NCBI GenBank assembly: GCA_040367435.1
Contig: BAABWY010000002.1
Span: forward strand, 186,001-250,000
Length of the DNA: 64,000 nt
Reading direction: 5' to 3'
From: Hyphomicrobiales bacterium 4NK60-0047b
GTDB taxonomy: Bacteria > Pseudomonadota > Alphaproteobacteria > Rhizobiales > HXMU1428-3
Position numbers and translations under genes: made by a program. Position 1 is the first letter of the stretch. Each line of letters begins with the position of its first letter. Of the stretch, positions 25,052-35,010 are shown piece by piece. Under the pieces are notes generated by a model. The model ran no database searches. It saw only the letters and a list, made by a program, of their open reading frames with translations, and was not told the DNA's origin.

Positions 25052-26047
25052 GTGACAGGCTTAACAACAACAATTAGCAAAGCTGAGCTATTAAGCGCGC
25101 TCAAAGCTGCAGGCGATGACACCCGCTTGCGCTTGCTTGTGTTGTTGAACATCTCAGAACACAACGTAAAAGATCTCACACACATATTAAATCAAAGCCA
25201 ACCGCGCCTCAGTCGTCACTTAAAATTGCTCACTGAAGCCAAATTAATAGAGCGTTTTCAGGAAGGGTCTTGGGTTTATTATCGTCTCGTCAGAGGCAAT
25301 ATTTACGGCGAACTCGTTCAGGACATTTTAAAGACGGCTGACTTAAGTGATGAGCAATTCAAAGCGGATCAAGCCCAAGCTGAAAAAGTCAAAGCCCAGC
25401 GCGCAAAAGAAGCTCAATCATATTTTAAAACTCACGCCAAAGATTGGGACCGCATTCGCAGTCTGTATATCAAAGAAGAAATCGTTGAAGCAGAAATGAA
25501 AAATCTAATTGGTCCAAATCCAATTGAGTTATTGCTTGATCTTGGCACCGGAACGGGGCGCATTTTAGAGCTTTTTTCATCACAATTTAAAAAAGGCATT
25601 GGTGTTGACATCAATCATGAAATGCTGCGTCACGCTCGCGCCAGATTAGATCGTTTGAACTTGCAGTCATGCGAACTACGTCATGGTGATATCAATAAGC
25701 TAGATTTTAAAGAGTCTCTGGCAGACACAATCATCATTCACCAAATCATGCATTTTTTGGAAGACCCAAAACAACTATGCAAAGAAGCGGCCCGCCTCCT
25801 AGCTCCTGGTGGGCGGTTACTCATTGTTGATTTTGCACCGCATACACAAGAACAATTAAGAACTGACTTTGCCCATCAAAGATTAGGGTTTGAAGAAAAT
25901 CAACTATGGGGATGGCTGAAAAATGCTGGCCTAAAAACCCTCAATTTTAAATTACTCACCAACACAAGCACAAAAAATAAAACCTGCGATAAAAAAATCA
26001 ATAATACTGACACATTAAGTGTGTCCTTATGGCTCGCAGGTAAATAA
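25052..26047 (+). CDS. ArsR-type regulator fused to SAM methyltransferase (SahR-like)
   Basis: 331 residues from a GTG start with GGAG upstream. An N-terminal ArsR winged helix (~10-95, HILNQSQPRLSRHLKLL as recognition region) without the metal-binding cysteine box is joined to a class I methyltransferase domain (~140-330, DLGTGTGRILEL as SAM motif at ~163). Such fusions lie next to metF and metH in Alphaproteobacteria and belong with the SahR-type regulators that sense S-adenosylhomocysteine. It leads the metF-arsH-methyltransferase operon and has a palindromic operator over its promoter. The methyltransferase half may be sensor, enzyme or both. Confidence 0.85.
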   Translation: MTGLTTTISKAELLSALKAAGDDTRLRLLVLLNISEHNVKDLTHILNQSQPRLSRHLKLLTEAKLIERFQEGSWVYYRLVRGNIYGELVQDILKTADLSDEQFKADQAQAEKVKAQRAKEAQSYFKTHAKDWDRIRSLYIKEEIVEAEMKNLIGPNPIELLLDLGTGTGRILELFSSQFKKGIGVDINHEMLRHARARLDRLNLQSCELRHGDINKLDFKESLADTIIIHQIMHFLEDPKQLCKEAARLLAPGGRLLIVDFAPHTQEQLRTDFAHQRLGFEENQLWGWLKNAGLKTLNFKLLTNTSTKNKTCDKKINNTDTLSVSLWLAGK

Positions 26048-26058
26048 AGGAAAAATTT

Positions 26059-26961
26059 ATGAGTTTCGGAAATCGAAAAAGCTTAAAGGTTGCCCCAGAG
26101 ACCCTGAATATCTCTTATGAATTTTTTCCTCCAAAAACGGAAAAAATGGAGCAAACTTTATGGGAGTCAATTAAACGCTTGGCCCCATTAAATCCAAGCT
26201 TTGTCTCTGTAACTTATGGCGCTGGTGGTTCAACTAGAGAACGCACCCACGCAACAGTTGCGAGAATTGTTAGTGAAACAAACCTAAAACCAGCCGCGCA
26301 CCTAACATGCGTCTCCGCAACCAAAGAAGAAGTAAACGAAGTCATCCGCTCATATAAAGATGCTGGCGTCAATCACATCGTAGCACTTCGCGGTGATCCA
26401 GCTGAAGGTGTTGGTGAAATATACAAACCAACAGCTGGTGGCTATGAAGGTAGCGTTGAACTCATCAAAGGCATCAAACAAATCTCAGATGAATTTGAAA
26501 TCACCGTTTCAGCTTATCCAGAAAAACACCCTGAAAGCGCTAGTATCGACGCTGATATAGAGCTACTCAAACAAAAAATTGACGCAGGCGCGACAAGAGC
26601 CATCACTCAGTTTTTCTTTGATAATGATCATTATTATCGCTTTTTAGATAAAACAGCCGCAGCAGGGATTAATATACCAATCCTACCCGGCATCATTCCG
26701 ATTTTAAATTTCAAAACAATGACCAAATTTGCAGCCAGTTCTGGCGCAACCATTCCAAGCTGGATCGCAAAACGATTTGAAGGGTTAGATGGTGACCCGA
26801 AAACTGCAAGGCTTGTCTCTGCCGCAATTGCTGTTGAACAAGTCCTGGATCTTTTAGATAACGAAGTTTCAGATCTTCATTTCTATACCTTAAACAGAGC
26901 TGATCTTGTCTATGCAATCTGCCACATGCTTGGCTTTAGACCAGAAGCTCACTCATCTTAA
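26059..26961 (+). CDS. metF: Methylenetetrahydrofolate reductase MetF
   Basis: 300 residues, a FAD-dependent TIM barrel. Landmarks are SYEFFPPKT (~14-22), [15 protein letters not shown] (~46-60), HLTCV (~83), ALRGDP (~112-117) and ITQFFFDND (~177-185). It reduces 5,10-methylene-THF to 5-methyl-THF, the methyl donor for methionine synthase encoded downstream. 11 bp after the SahR-like gene with AAAGGA before the ATG. Confidence 0.97.
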   Translation: MSFGNRKSLKVAPETLNISYEFFPPKTEKMEQTLWESIKRLAPLNPSFVSVTYGAGGSTRERTHATVARIVSETNLKPAAHLTCVSATKEEVNEVIRSYKDAGVNHIVALRGDPAEGVGEIYKPTAGGYEGSVELIKGIKQISDEFEITVSAYPEKHPESASIDADIELLKQKIDAGATRAITQFFFDNDHYYRFLDKTAAAGINIPILPGIIPILNFKTMTKFAASSGATIPSWIAKRFEGLDGDPKTARLVSAAIAVEQVLDLLDNEVSDLHFYTLNRADLVYAICHMLGFRPEAHSS

Positions 26962-26992
26962 AATTAAACAAATTAAGATACGGACCAAAAAC

Positions 26993-27745
26993 GTGCTAAC
27001 AGAAAAGCAAAAAGATCACTTATATTCTGGTAACGCCATCTATTCAGATCCAACGTTACCAAATTTAAAAGAAGATTATTTCAACCTCCCTAATCATGAA
27101 AAATTAGGTGTGCCTGAAGATGCACTTAAAGTTAAACCTCGATTTTTAATCATTTATGGCTCTTTAAGAGAAGTCTCATACAGTCGCCTGGTAGCAGAAG
27201 AAGCCGCAAGAATTTTGATTAAACTCGGCGCAGAAGTAAAATTCTTTGATCCAAGAGATCTCCCCATGCCACAAGAGGGATATAAAATCGGTGGCGAAGC
27301 AGACCCTCACCCAAAAATCAAAGAGCTCATAGACCTCGCCCTCTGGGCAGATGGTCATGTCTGGTCTTCACCAGAGCGTCATGGCTCAATGTCAGCTGTT
27401 TTTAAAACACAGATAGACCACATCCCTCTTTCATTTGGCTCCGTTCGTCCAACTCAGGGACGCACGCTAGCTATACTGCAAGTAGCAGGTGGCTCTCAAT
27501 CATTTAACACCGTTAATAATATGCGGATCTTAGGGCGCTGGATGCGCATGCTCGTCATCCCAAACCAATCCTCTGTTCCAAGAGCCTATACAGAATTTGA
27601 CGATGAAACCGGCCGCATGAAGTCATCCGCACTTTACAATCGCGTCGTCGATGTGATGGAAGAATTAATGAAGTTCACTCTATTAACCAGAGACAAAAAA
27701 GACTATCTGGTAGATAGATATAGTGAACGCTGCGATAACGAATAG
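26993..27745 (+). CDS. arsH: ArsH-type NADPH-dependent FMN reductase
   Basis: 250 residues from the GTG at 26993, 31 bp after metF; a longer frame overlapping metF would add an unrelated 29-residue leader. The flavodoxin-like fold has [20 protein letters not shown] (~50-69) for FMN phosphate and [21 protein letters not shown] (~121-142). ArsH oxidises trivalent organoarsenicals or acts as a quinone reductase. Here it sits inside a methionine operon with no ars genes in the window. Confidence 0.88.
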   Translation: MLTEKQKDHLYSGNAIYSDPTLPNLKEDYFNLPNHEKLGVPEDALKVKPRFLIIYGSLREVSYSRLVAEEAARILIKLGAEVKFFDPRDLPMPQEGYKIGGEADPHPKIKELIDLALWADGHVWSSPERHGSMSAVFKTQIDHIPLSFGSVRPTQGRTLAILQVAGGSQSFNTVNNMRILGRWMRMLVIPNQSSVPRAYTEFDDETGRMKSSALYNRVVDVMEELMKFTLLTRDKKDYLVDRYSERCDNE

Positions 27746-27758
27746 TCAGGAACTCAAA

Positions 27759-28817
27759 ATGTCAGTAAAGAAAACAGAGCAATTTAAAAAAGCAGCAAGT
27801 GAGCGCATTCTTATAATCGACGGCGCCATGGGCACTATGATCCAACGCTATAAGCTAGATGAAGCCGCTTACCGCGGCACTCAATATGAAAAATGGAACC
27901 AGGATGTAAAGGGCAATAATGATCTCTTGAGTATCACACAGCCCCACATCATTAAGGAAATCCATAGCCAATATTTAGAATCCGGTGCTGATATAATTGG
28001 CACGAACACATTTAATGCAACAACCATCTCCATGGCTGACTACAGCATGGAATCAGAGGCCTATAAAATCAATGTAGCCGCAGCCAAAATTGCTAAAGAA
28101 ACGGCAGAAGAATGGTCAGCCAAAACACCAGATAAACCTCGCTTCGTTGCTGGTGCCGTTGGCCCAACAAATAGAACAGCCTCTATCTCACCAGACGTAA
28201 ATAATCCAGGCTACCGTAACGTCACCTTTGATGAATTAGTCGACGCGTATAAAAGCCAAACAAAAGGCCTGGTAGAAGGTGGTGCAGATATCATCATCAT
28301 TGAAACCATCTTTGATACCTTAAATGCGAAAGCCGCTGGCTTTGCAGTCTTAAGCGCGTTTAAAGAGATCGGCATTGAGCTTCCAGTCATGATTTCAGGC
28401 ACCATCACAGATCTATCTGGAAGAAATCTCTCCGGCCAAACACCTGAAGCCTTCTACAATTCAATGAGCCACTTAAACCCATTTTCCATTGGCTTGAATT
28501 GTTCATTCGGCGCTGACCACCTGCGCCCAGCAATCCAGGAAATTTCATCTGTCGCCAATGTTTATGTCTCGGCTTACCCAAATGCAGGCCTTCCAAATGA
28601 AATGGGTGAGTATGATGAAACACCAGAAGAAATGGCCGGCAAAATCGAAGGCTGGGCTAAAGACGGCCTAATTAATATGGTCGGCGGCTGCTGCGGCTCA
28701 ACCCCAGAACACATCAACGCCATTGCCAAAGCTGTGGCACCCTATTCACCAAGAAAAATTCCAGAAGTGCCTGTAAAAATGCGCCTCTCAGGCCTAGAGC
28801 CTTTTGTCCATGGGTAA
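27759..28817 (+). CDS. Homocysteine S-methyltransferase, MetH N-terminal half
   Basis: 352 residues from the ATG at 27759 (AGGA upstream); an upstream ATG overlapping arsH is less likely. It matches the first module of methionine synthase: [15 protein letters not shown] (~16-30), [13 protein letters not shown] (~82-94), GLNCSFGA (~246) with the first zinc cysteine, and [11 protein letters not shown] (~310) with the other two. It would move a methyl group from methylcobalamin to homocysteine. The rest of MetH is the next gene, 248 bp on, as in the split MetH of Caulobacter and Rhodobacterales. Confidence 0.92.
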   Translation: MSVKKTEQFKKAASERILIIDGAMGTMIQRYKLDEAAYRGTQYEKWNQDVKGNNDLLSITQPHIIKEIHSQYLESGADIIGTNTFNATTISMADYSMESEAYKINVAAAKIAKETAEEWSAKTPDKPRFVAGAVGPTNRTASISPDVNNPGYRNVTFDELVDAYKSQTKGLVEGGADIIIIETIFDTLNAKAAGFAVLSAFKEIGIELPVMISGTITDLSGRNLSGQTPEAFYNSMSHLNPFSIGLNCSFGADHLRPAIQEISSVANVYVSAYPNAGLPNEMGEYDETPEEMAGKIEGWAKDGLINMVGGCCGSTPEHINAIAKAVAPYSPRKIPEVPVKMRLSGLEPFVHG

Positions 28818-28866
28818 AGCAACCTTATCTAAAAATAAGTGAAATCACAAATTTACTAACTTAATT

Positions 28867-29018
28867 TACGAAGAAAAACAGGCGGCAAGCCGCCCGCACA
28901 TTTGCAAGCCAGTATGGTTGGAATTAGGCAACCTAAAACACCACTAGAGTTAAGCAAAAGTATTGTGCGCATATCGGAAGGTCGAGATGCGTTAGCATCG
29001 AGATACCCCGGGAGATAG
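28867..29018 (+). repeat. Repeat B copy 3, degenerate, with an A remnant inside
   Basis: ACGAAGAA at the 5' end, hairpin 3 variant GGCGGCAAGCCGCC, then an A-like insert (28914-28946: GGTTG...GGCAACC, tail CCACTA), then CGGAAGG, hairpin GATGC-GTTA-GCATC, GATACCCCGGGAGA. Hairpins 1 and 2 are lost. It lies between the two methionine synthase genes. Confidence 0.6.
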
Positions 29019-29021
29019 AAA

Positions 29022-29055
29022 GTGCGGTTGCTGGTGGGCAACTGAAGCACAGAAA
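29022..29055 (+). repeat. Repeat A copy 8, carrying the metH ribosome-binding region
   Basis: Outer stem GTGC/GCAC, a compensated variant of GCGC/GCGC; inner stem GTTGC/GCAAC; loop TGGTGG; tail AGAAAAGAG. The tail ends 11 bp before the metH ATG and supplies AGAG. Confidence 0.87.
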
Positions 29056-29065
29056 AGAGAATAAA

Positions 29066-31735
29066 ATGACGAACCAAGCAAGCACCAGCTTTATTAATAT
29101 CGGCGAGCGAACCAACGTCACCGGTTCCGCCAAATTCCGCAAACTCATCGAACAAGATGATTATGATACAGCCTTAACGGTTGCCCGGCAACAGGTGGAA
29201 AATGGCGCGCAGATCATCGATGTGAATATGGATGAAGGCCTCCTTGATAGTGAAAAAGCAATGCAAACCTTCTTAAATTTGCTTGCTGCCGAGCCAGATA
29301 TTTCTCGCGTCCCTGTTATGATCGACAGTTCAAAATGGACCGTCATTGAAACCGGGCTTAAATGCGTACAAGGAAAATCAATTGTTAATTCGATCTCCCT
29401 TAAAGAAGGCGAAGAGCAGTTTCTAGAACAAGCTGAAAAAGTTCAACTCTATGGTGCTGCTGCGGTGGTTATGGCATTTGACGAAGTCGGGCAAGCTGAT
29501 GTTGCCGACAGAAAGTTCGAAATTTGCGAACGCGCTTATAAGTTACTCACTGAAAAATTAAACTTTCCACCACAAGACATCATCTTCGATCCAAACGTTT
29601 TTGCCGTTGCAACCGGTATTGAAGAACATAATAATTACGCGGTTGAATTCATTGAAGCAACGAAGCGCATCAGAGATAACTTGCCCCATGCTCACGTCTC
29701 AGGCGGCATCTCAAACCTCTCATTCTCATTCCGCGGTAATAATTATGTCCGTGAAGCCATGCACTCAGTGTTCCTCTTCCACGCCATTAAAGCAGGTCTA
29801 GACATGGGCATCGTCAATGCAGGCCAACTGATGGTTTATGATGACATCCCAGCTGGATTAAAAGAGCAAGTTGAAGACGTCATTCTTAATCGCCGCAATG
29901 ATGCAACTGATCGCCTGCTTGACGCAGCTGAAGCCTTTAAAGGCGAAGGCGGCAAAAAACAAAAGCAAGACCTAAGCTGGCGCGAAGGCACAGTTGAAGA
30001 ACGCATCACTCATGGTCTTGTACACGGCATCAATAAATTCATCACAGAAGACACAGAAGAAGCCCGCCAAAAAGCTGAGCGCCCTCTGCATGTTATCGAA
30101 GGCCCACTGATGGACGGCATGAACGTCGTTGGTGACTTGTTTGGCTCAGGCAAAATGTTCTTGCCCCAAGTGGTGAAATCCGCCCGTGTGATGAAACAAG
30201 CCGTGAGCCACCTGATGCCCTTCATGGAAGAAGAAAAACGATTAAATGGTACAGCAGACGCTGAAGCCAATGGTAAAATTCTCATGGCGACAGTTAAAGG
30301 CGACGTTCACGATATCGGTAAAAATATCGTCGGCGTTGTTCTTCAATGTAATAATTACGAAGTCATCGACATGGGTGTTATGGTCCCAGCGCAAACCATT
30401 TTAGAAAAAGCACGCGAAGAAAATGTAGACGTCATCGGGCTTTCTGGTCTTATCACCCCAAGCCTTGACGAAATGGTCAATGTTGCCAGTGAAATGGAAC
30501 GTTTAGAATTTGACATCCCGCTTCTCATTGGCGGTGCAACAACCAGCCGCATTCACACAGCCGTTAAAATCAACCCAAGCTACAAAAGAGATCAAGCTCT
30601 TTATGTAACAGATGCGAGCCGTGCCGTAGGTGTAGTCTCGAAACTCCTTGGTGAAGAAGGTCAGTCTTACAAAGATGAAGTCCAAGAAAGTTACAAAATC
30701 ATTGCTGAAAAACACTTGGCAGCCCAGCAAAACAAACGCCGGCTCTCAATAGAAAAAGCCAGAAAAAACGCCCACAAAGTTGAATGGGAAGAGACCAAAC
30801 CAACAAAGCCAGCATTCATCGGCACCAAAACCTTTACAGACTTTGACCTTGCTGAAATAGCCGAATTTATTGACTGGACACCGTTTTTCGCAACCTGGGA
30901 AATGAACGGCCAATATCCACGCATCTTGAGCGATGATAAATTAGGAGAAGCTGCCACGAATCTTTTTGACGACGCTCAGGAAATGTTGAAAAAAATGATC
31001 GACGAAAAATGGGTCAAAGCAAATGGCGTCATCGGTTTTTGGCCAGCCAATAGCGAAGGCGATGACATCGTCCTCTATGAAGATGAAAACAGAGACACAC
31101 AAAAAGCAAAACTTCACACCCTGCGCCAGCAAATCGCCAGAGAAAACACCAGTGGCAAATTAAGAGCAAACGCAGCCCTATCAGACTTCATCGCACCAAA
31201 AGATACAGGCATTGAAGATTACATCGGCGGCTTTGCCGTCACCGCAGGTATTGGTGAAGATATAAAGGCCAAAGAGTTTAATGATGCAGGAGATGATTAT
31301 TCAAAAATCATGGTCAGTGCTTTGTCTGATCGTTTGGCCGAAGCTTTTGCAGAATATATGCATATGCGCGTTAGAAGAGAATACTGGCCATATGCATCGG
31401 ATGAGACATTAAGCAATCAAGACATCATTGCTGAAAAATATCAAGGCATACGCCCAGCACCAGGCTACCCAGCACAACCAGATCACACAGAAAAAGAAAC
31501 ACTCTTTAATTTGTTAAATGCAACTGAAGAAGCTGGCATAGACCTCACAGAAAGCTACGCCATGTGGCCCGGTGCTGCTGTTTCTGGTCTCTATTTCTCA
31601 CACCCATCGAGCTATTATTTCGGCGTTGGCAAAATTGAAAAAGACCAAGTTGAAGATTATGCTAAGCGAAAGGGCTGGGGGTTAGCAAAAGTTGAGAAAT
31701 GGCTAAGCCCAATTTTAAATTATATCCCTGAGTAA
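29066..31735 (+). CDS. metH: Cobalamin-dependent methionine synthase, MetH C-terminal part
   Basis: 889 residues covering the later MetH modules: pterin-binding domain ([15 protein letters not shown], ~8-22), cobalamin cap and B12-binding domain ([15 protein letters not shown] at ~412-426, containing the DxHxxG that ligates cobalt), and SAM-binding activation domain ([13 protein letters not shown] ~610, [15 protein letters not shown] ~765, [12 protein letters not shown] ~800). It takes methyl from 5-methyl-THF. It needs the separate homocysteine module encoded just upstream. Its leader is made of repeats B and A. A terminator follows. Confidence 0.96.
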   Translation: MTNQASTSFINIGERTNVTGSAKFRKLIEQDDYDTALTVARQQVENGAQIIDVNMDEGLLDSEKAMQTFLNLLAAEPDISRVPVMIDSSKWTVIETGLKCVQGKSIVNSISLKEGEEQFLEQAEKVQLYGAAAVVMAFDEVGQADVADRKFEICERAYKLLTEKLNFPPQDIIFDPNVFAVATGIEEHNNYAVEFIEATKRIRDNLPHAHVSGGISNLSFSFRGNNYVREAMHSVFLFHAIKAGLDMGIVNAGQLMVYDDIPAGLKEQVEDVILNRRNDATDRLLDAAEAFKGEGGKKQKQDLSWREGTVEERITHGLVHGINKFITEDTEEARQKAERPLHVIEGPLMDGMNVVGDLFGSGKMFLPQVVKSARVMKQAVSHLMPFMEEEKRLNGTADAEANGKILMATVKGDVHDIGKNIVGVVLQCNNYEVIDMGVMVPAQTILEKAREENVDVIGLSGLITPSLDEMVNVASEMERLEFDIPLLIGGATTSRIHTAVKINPSYKRDQALYVTDASRAVGVVSKLLGEEGQSYKDEVQESYKIIAEKHLAAQQNKRRLSIEKARKNAHKVEWEETKPTKPAFIGTKTFTDFDLAEIAEFIDWTPFFATWEMNGQYPRILSDDKLGEAATNLFDDAQEMLKKMIDEKWVKANGVIGFWPANSEGDDIVLYEDENRDTQKAKLHTLRQQIARENTSGKLRANAALSDFIAPKDTGIEDYIGGFAVTAGIGEDIKAKEFNDAGDDYSKIMVSALSDRLAEAFAEYMHMRVRREYWPYASDETLSNQDIIAEKYQGIRPAPGYPAQPDHTEKETLFNLLNATEEAGIDLTESYAMWPGAAVSGLYFSHPSSYYFGVGKIEKDQVEDYAKRKGWGLAKVEKWLSPILNYIPE

Positions 31736-31746
31736 AGTTCCTAAAT

Positions 31747-31788
31747 AAAAACACCGCTTGAGCTTAATAGATCAGGCGGTGTTTTTTA
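31747..31788. terminator. Bidirectional terminator between metH and gfa
   Basis: AAAACACCGC pairs with GCGGTGTTTTTT; A run upstream and T run downstream, between convergent genes. Confidence 0.85.
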
Positions 31789-31813
31789 TCGTTTATTCTC
31801 TTTTATAGAGTTT

Positions 31814-32404
31814 TTACGCTGGCAAAGCACCAGACTTCTTGGCAGCATGAGTTGCAATCACGTCCATTATCCCAGGTGCCAATACATCATAAGGCTCAAG
31901 CCCTAATTTCTTTAAGCGATCTCTCACACCATCCATATCTTCCGGGTTAAACCCGCTTTCAATGATAGAAGAAACAAAGGCAGCAAATTTCGGCTCTTCA
32001 AAACCTGGTGTTGTAGAAAGTTCAGTATGGATAAAATCAAACCCATGTAACGGATGATCCGTATTTTCAATGCGTCCATACATATGCGTACCACAACCCC
32101 GGCAAGCATAACGTTGAATAGGAGCACTCTCATCAATGATTTGTAATTTATTACCATTCTCGCCAACCGATAAATTATCCCGGCCAACCACAGCAACTTG
32201 ACTGAAGAGCGCACCCTCAGGCTTCCAACATTTAGAACACCCACAAACGTGGTTAAAAGCACAATTGCCTTTAATATTTATAGTTACTTTATTCTCCGGA
32301 CACTTACAGCTAAGCGTTGCACCAGAAAAATTAGCACTACCCTTGTGAACACCTCCATCAACTTCTGGATGAATCTTCACCTTCGATTTCCCAAACCCAA
32401 ACAT
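31814..32404 (-). CDS. gfa: GFA-family S-(hydroxymethyl)glutathione synthase
   Basis: 196 residues from the ATG at 32404, which has AGGGAGA upstream; an in-frame ATG 48 bp earlier has none. Zinc-binding cysteines of the family are visible: CKCPENK (~33-39), CGCSKCW (~54-60) and CRGCGTH (~101-107). The family speeds addition of formaldehyde to glutathione; some members only bind glutathione. No glutathione-dependent formaldehyde dehydrogenase gene is nearby. The one-carbon setting next to metF/metH is suggestive only. Confidence 0.9.
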   Translation of the reverse strand: MFGFGKSKVKIHPEVDGGVHKGSANFSGATLSCKCPENKVTINIKGNCAFNHVCGCSKCWKPEGALFSQVAVVGRDNLSVGENGNKLQIIDESAPIQRYACRGCGTHMYGRIENTDHPLHGFDFIHTELSTTPGFEEPKFAAFVSSIIESGFNPEDMDGVRDRLKKLGLEPYDVLAPGIMDVIATHAAKKSGALPA

Positions 32405-32579
32405 CAAAACGTCTCCCTTACTCTTTACCCAGAGCTTTATATTTAATTTCAATGATAATCTTAGGTCTAAGAGCTATACGAAGTCTCATCTTAATGTGAA
32501 AAGAACTAATAGCACTACGCAAAGGTATAATGTTACATTTTGTACTTGATCCTTTTTTTCAAAGAAAAACCTTAAAAAC

Positions 32580-32728
32580 TTGACAATCCCCCCTTTTTCA
32601 CGCATTTTGCCCCAAATTCATTCAGGCCTATATAAAAGAGCCACCATTTATACATGGAACAGCAAAACTGTATCCGGGAGATAAAAGGTCAACATCCGTC
32701 AGCGAAATTCGCCCACGGATGCTTTTTT
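32580..32728 (+). ncRNA. Candidate small RNA upstream of ffh
   Basis: No rightward coding region lies upstream, yet a strong intrinsic terminator ends here: CATCCGT pairs with ACGGATG, inner GCGAA with TTCGC, then CTTTTTT (32693-32728). TTGACA at 32580-32585 with a weak CATTTT 17 bp on could start an RNA of about 110 nt. The GGAAGGAAGCAGCC-type core of SRP RNA is absent, so I do not call it ffs. It could also be an attenuated ffh leader. Confidence 0.4.
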
Positions 32729-32790
32729 GCTTTGTCTGATGAAATTACGGAATTTGATGTGTTCTTGAGAAAATAAACTCAGTACACAAC

Positions 32791-32906
32791 ATACGAAGAA
32801 GGAGCTTATCCCTTAGCAAAGGGATAAGGGACATGGCGAAGCCCGGCGCGTTGCGCCGCCCAACGGAGGGCTTTTCGCTTTTTCAGCGAAAAAATAGCCC
32901 GTGAGA
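32791..32906 (+). repeat. Repeat B copy 4, leader of ffh
   Basis: ACGAAGAAGGAG; hairpin 1 CTTATCCCTT/AAGGGATAAG; GGACATG; hairpin 2 GGC/GCC; hairpin 3 CCGGCGCGTTGCGCCG; ACGGAGGGC; hairpin 4 TTTTCGCT/AGCGAAAA; AATAGCCCGTGAGA. The last bases lie 9 bp before the ffh ATG, and GTGAGA is the only Shine-Dalgarno-like sequence there. Confidence 0.9.
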
Positions 32907-32914
32907 TATAAAAA

Positions 32915-34438
32915 ATGTTTCAGTCATTAAGCGACAGATTAGCCTCTACATTTGATAAAATTACCGGCAGAGGTGCGCTTTCTGAAAGTGACGTGAAAAC
33001 CGCGATGCGCGAAGTGCGCCGCGCGCTTCTAGAAGCTGACGTTGCCTTAGAAGTCGCCAAAGAATTCATTGATAAAGTCACTGAAAAAGCCATCGGCGCT
33101 GATGTACTAAAATCTGTTAAACCTGGCCAGCAAGTCATCAAAATCGTTCATGATGAACTTGTCGCCATGCTCGGCTCAGAAGCTGACCCAATTAACCTCC
33201 AAGCCGTAGCTCCTGTTCCGATTATGATGGTGGGTCTGCAAGGCTCGGGTAAAACCACCACCACTGGTAAAATCGCCAAGAGACTAAAAGAACAAGATAA
33301 TAAAAAAATTCTCATGGCGTCTCTCGACACCCGCCGCCCAGCAGCGCAAGAACAGCTTCGCGTGCTAGGTGAGCAAATCGATGTCGACACCCTAGAAATT
33401 ATCACAAACCAAACACCAACTGAAATAGCCAAGCGGGCCATCGATAGCGCAAAACGCGGCGGTTATGATGTGGTGATGCTCGATACAGCGGGCCGCTTAC
33501 ATATTGATGATGAGCTGATGCTCGAGACCGAGCAAATCAGAGATATCGCAGCCCCCCATGAAACATTGCTGGTGGCTGATAGCCTAACAGGCCAAGATGC
33601 CGTTAATGTTGCTAAAAACTTTAACGAACGCATTGGCATCACAGGCATTGTCCTGACCCGTGTAGATGGTGACGGACGCGGTGGTGCAGCCCTCTCTATG
33701 CGCGGTGTAACCGGCAAACCAATTAAGCTCATCGGTATGGGTGAAAAGCTAGATGAGCTAGAAGATTTCCACCCAGATAGAATTGCCAACCGCATTCTGG
33801 ATATGGGTGACGTGGTTAGCCTGGTTGAAAAAGCCGCTGCTACGATCGATGCTGACAAAGCGGCCAAAATGGCCAAGAAAATGCAGAAAGGCAAATTCGA
33901 TCTTGAAGATTTGTCCGAGCAGCTTAATCAGATGAAAAAACTTGGTGGCATGAGCTCAATCATGGGCATGTTACCTGGCGTTGGCAAAATGAAGAAACAA
34001 CTCGATCAAGCCAATTTGGATGACAGCATCTTCACTCGCCAACAAGCAATTATTTCATCTATGACCCCAAAAGAGCGCCGCTTTCCCAAAGTGCTGAATG
34101 CAAACCGCAAAAAACGAATTGCAGCGGGTTCTGGAACCAGCGTTCAAGAAATTAACAAGCTTCTTAAAATGCATCGCCAAATGGCAGACATGATGAAGAA
34201 GATGAATAAAGGCGGTATGGGCGGCATGTTTGGCGGCGGAATGCCAGACGTTTCAGAAGAAGAAATGGCAGCCTTTGAAGCCACTGGCCAAATGCCCGAA
34301 ATACCCAAAGATATTGAAAAACTCATGCCCAAAACCAAACCGGGCCTACCCGGCCTTGGAGGATTAGGCGGTTTAGGTGGCGGCCCCAAAGGCGGCGGCA
34401 TCCCCGGATTACCTGGTCTGCCCGGTAAAAAGAAATAA
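32915..34438 (+). CDS. ffh: Signal recognition particle protein Ffh
   Basis: 507 residues. N domain (~1-85), GTPase domain with G1 GLQGSGKTTTTGKIA (~107-121), DTRRPAAQEQL (~136), DTAGR (~190) and TRVDGDGRGG (~248), then the methionine-rich M domain (~300-430: MKKLGGMSSIMGMLPG, MTPKERRFP, RKKRIAAGSG). The C-terminal tail is Gly/Pro-rich. Ffh with SRP RNA targets nascent membrane proteins to FtsY. Translation starts 9 bp beyond a B repeat. Followed by rpsP and rimM, the usual order. Confidence 0.98.
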   Translation: MFQSLSDRLASTFDKITGRGALSESDVKTAMREVRRALLEADVALEVAKEFIDKVTEKAIGADVLKSVKPGQQVIKIVHDELVAMLGSEADPINLQAVAPVPIMMVGLQGSGKTTTTGKIAKRLKEQDNKKILMASLDTRRPAAQEQLRVLGEQIDVDTLEIITNQTPTEIAKRAIDSAKRGGYDVVMLDTAGRLHIDDELMLETEQIRDIAAPHETLLVADSLTGQDAVNVAKNFNERIGITGIVLTRVDGDGRGGAALSMRGVTGKPIKLIGMGEKLDELEDFHPDRIANRILDMGDVVSLVEKAAATIDADKAAKMAKKMQKGKFDLEDLSEQLNQMKKLGGMSSIMGMLPGVGKMKKQLDQANLDDSIFTRQQAIISSMTPKERRFPKVLNANRKKRIAAGSGTSVQEINKLLKMHRQMADMMKKMNKGGMGGMFGGGMPDVSEEEMAAFEATGQMPEIPKDIEKLMPKTKPGLPGLGGLGGLGGGPKGGGIPGLPGLPGKKK

Positions 34439-34454
34439 GCATTCTAACTAAACA

Positions 34455-34497
34455 TACGATTGCTAATAGGCAAGTAGAGCCTAGAAAAACGAATACT
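34455..34497 (+). repeat. Repeat A-like remnant between ffh and rpsP
   Basis: GATTGC-TAATAG-GCAAG followed by GAGCCTAGAAAA. Loop bases TAGG can pair with CCTA in the tail, as in the canonical element with other bases. Degenerate. Confidence 0.4.
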
Positions 34498-34551
34498 AAA
34501 AACAACAGAAATTTAAACGAATTCAAGTGATTAAAACCAAAGGAAAATACA

Positions 34552-34962
34552 ATGGCATTAAAAATTAGATTATCTCGTGGCGGTTCAAAGAAACGTCCAT
34601 TTTACCGTGTAGTCGTAGCAGACAGCCGCATGCCTCGCGATGGTCGTTACATCGAAAAGGTTGGCACATATGACCCTCTTCTTCCAAAAGATGGTGGTGA
34701 GCGTCTAAACCTAGTTGAAGATCGCATCAAACATTGGATTTCAAAAGGCGCAAAGCCAACAGATCGCGTACTTCGCTTTTTAGCTGAAGCTGGCATCATG
34801 GAACGCCGCCCACGCAACAATCCAAACAAAGCGAAACCAGGCACAAAAGCTCTGGAGCGCATTGAAGAGAAGAAGCAAAAAGAAGAAGATGCAAAAGCTG
34901 CAGCTGAAGAAGCTAAAAACGCACCAGCTGAAGCACCTGCTGAAGAAGCAGCAGCAGAATAA
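34552..34962 (+). CDS. rpsP: 30S ribosomal protein S16
   Basis: 136 residues. The S16 core is [31 protein letters not shown] (given in parts, ~2-32), [10 protein letters not shown] and [10 protein letters not shown]-like segments up to ~85. A C-terminal extension of about 50 residues is rich in Lys, Glu and Ala, as is common in Alphaproteobacteria. AAAGGAAA lies before the ATG. Confidence 0.98.
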   Translation: MALKIRLSRGGSKKRPFYRVVVADSRMPRDGRYIEKVGTYDPLLPKDGGERLNLVEDRIKHWISKGAKPTDRVLRFLAEAGIMERRPRNNPNKAKPGTKALERIEEKKQKEEDAKAAAEEAKNAPAEAPAEEAAAE

Positions 34963-35010
34963 ACTGCTAACAACCTTTTTTGTAAGAAAAACCTTTCTAG
35001 CGAGTAAACC

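Noticed and set aside
26906-26992. Longer arsH start overlapping metF
   Set aside because: The extra 29 residues are just the metF 3' end in another frame; the GTG at 26993 gives a normal ArsH N-terminus.
28818-29065. SAM or cobalamin riboswitch before metH
   Set aside because: The conserved cores of SAM-I, SAM-II, SAM/SAH and B12 riboswitches are not visible; the hairpins are explained by repeats A and B.
27759-31735. Frameshifted metH
   Set aside because: The two halves end and start at proper domain borders, each has its own ribosome-binding site, and split MetH is normal in several Alphaproteobacteria.
32580-32728. SRP (4.5S) RNA next to ffh
   Set aside because: The universally conserved GGAAG...AGCAGCC apical core is missing.
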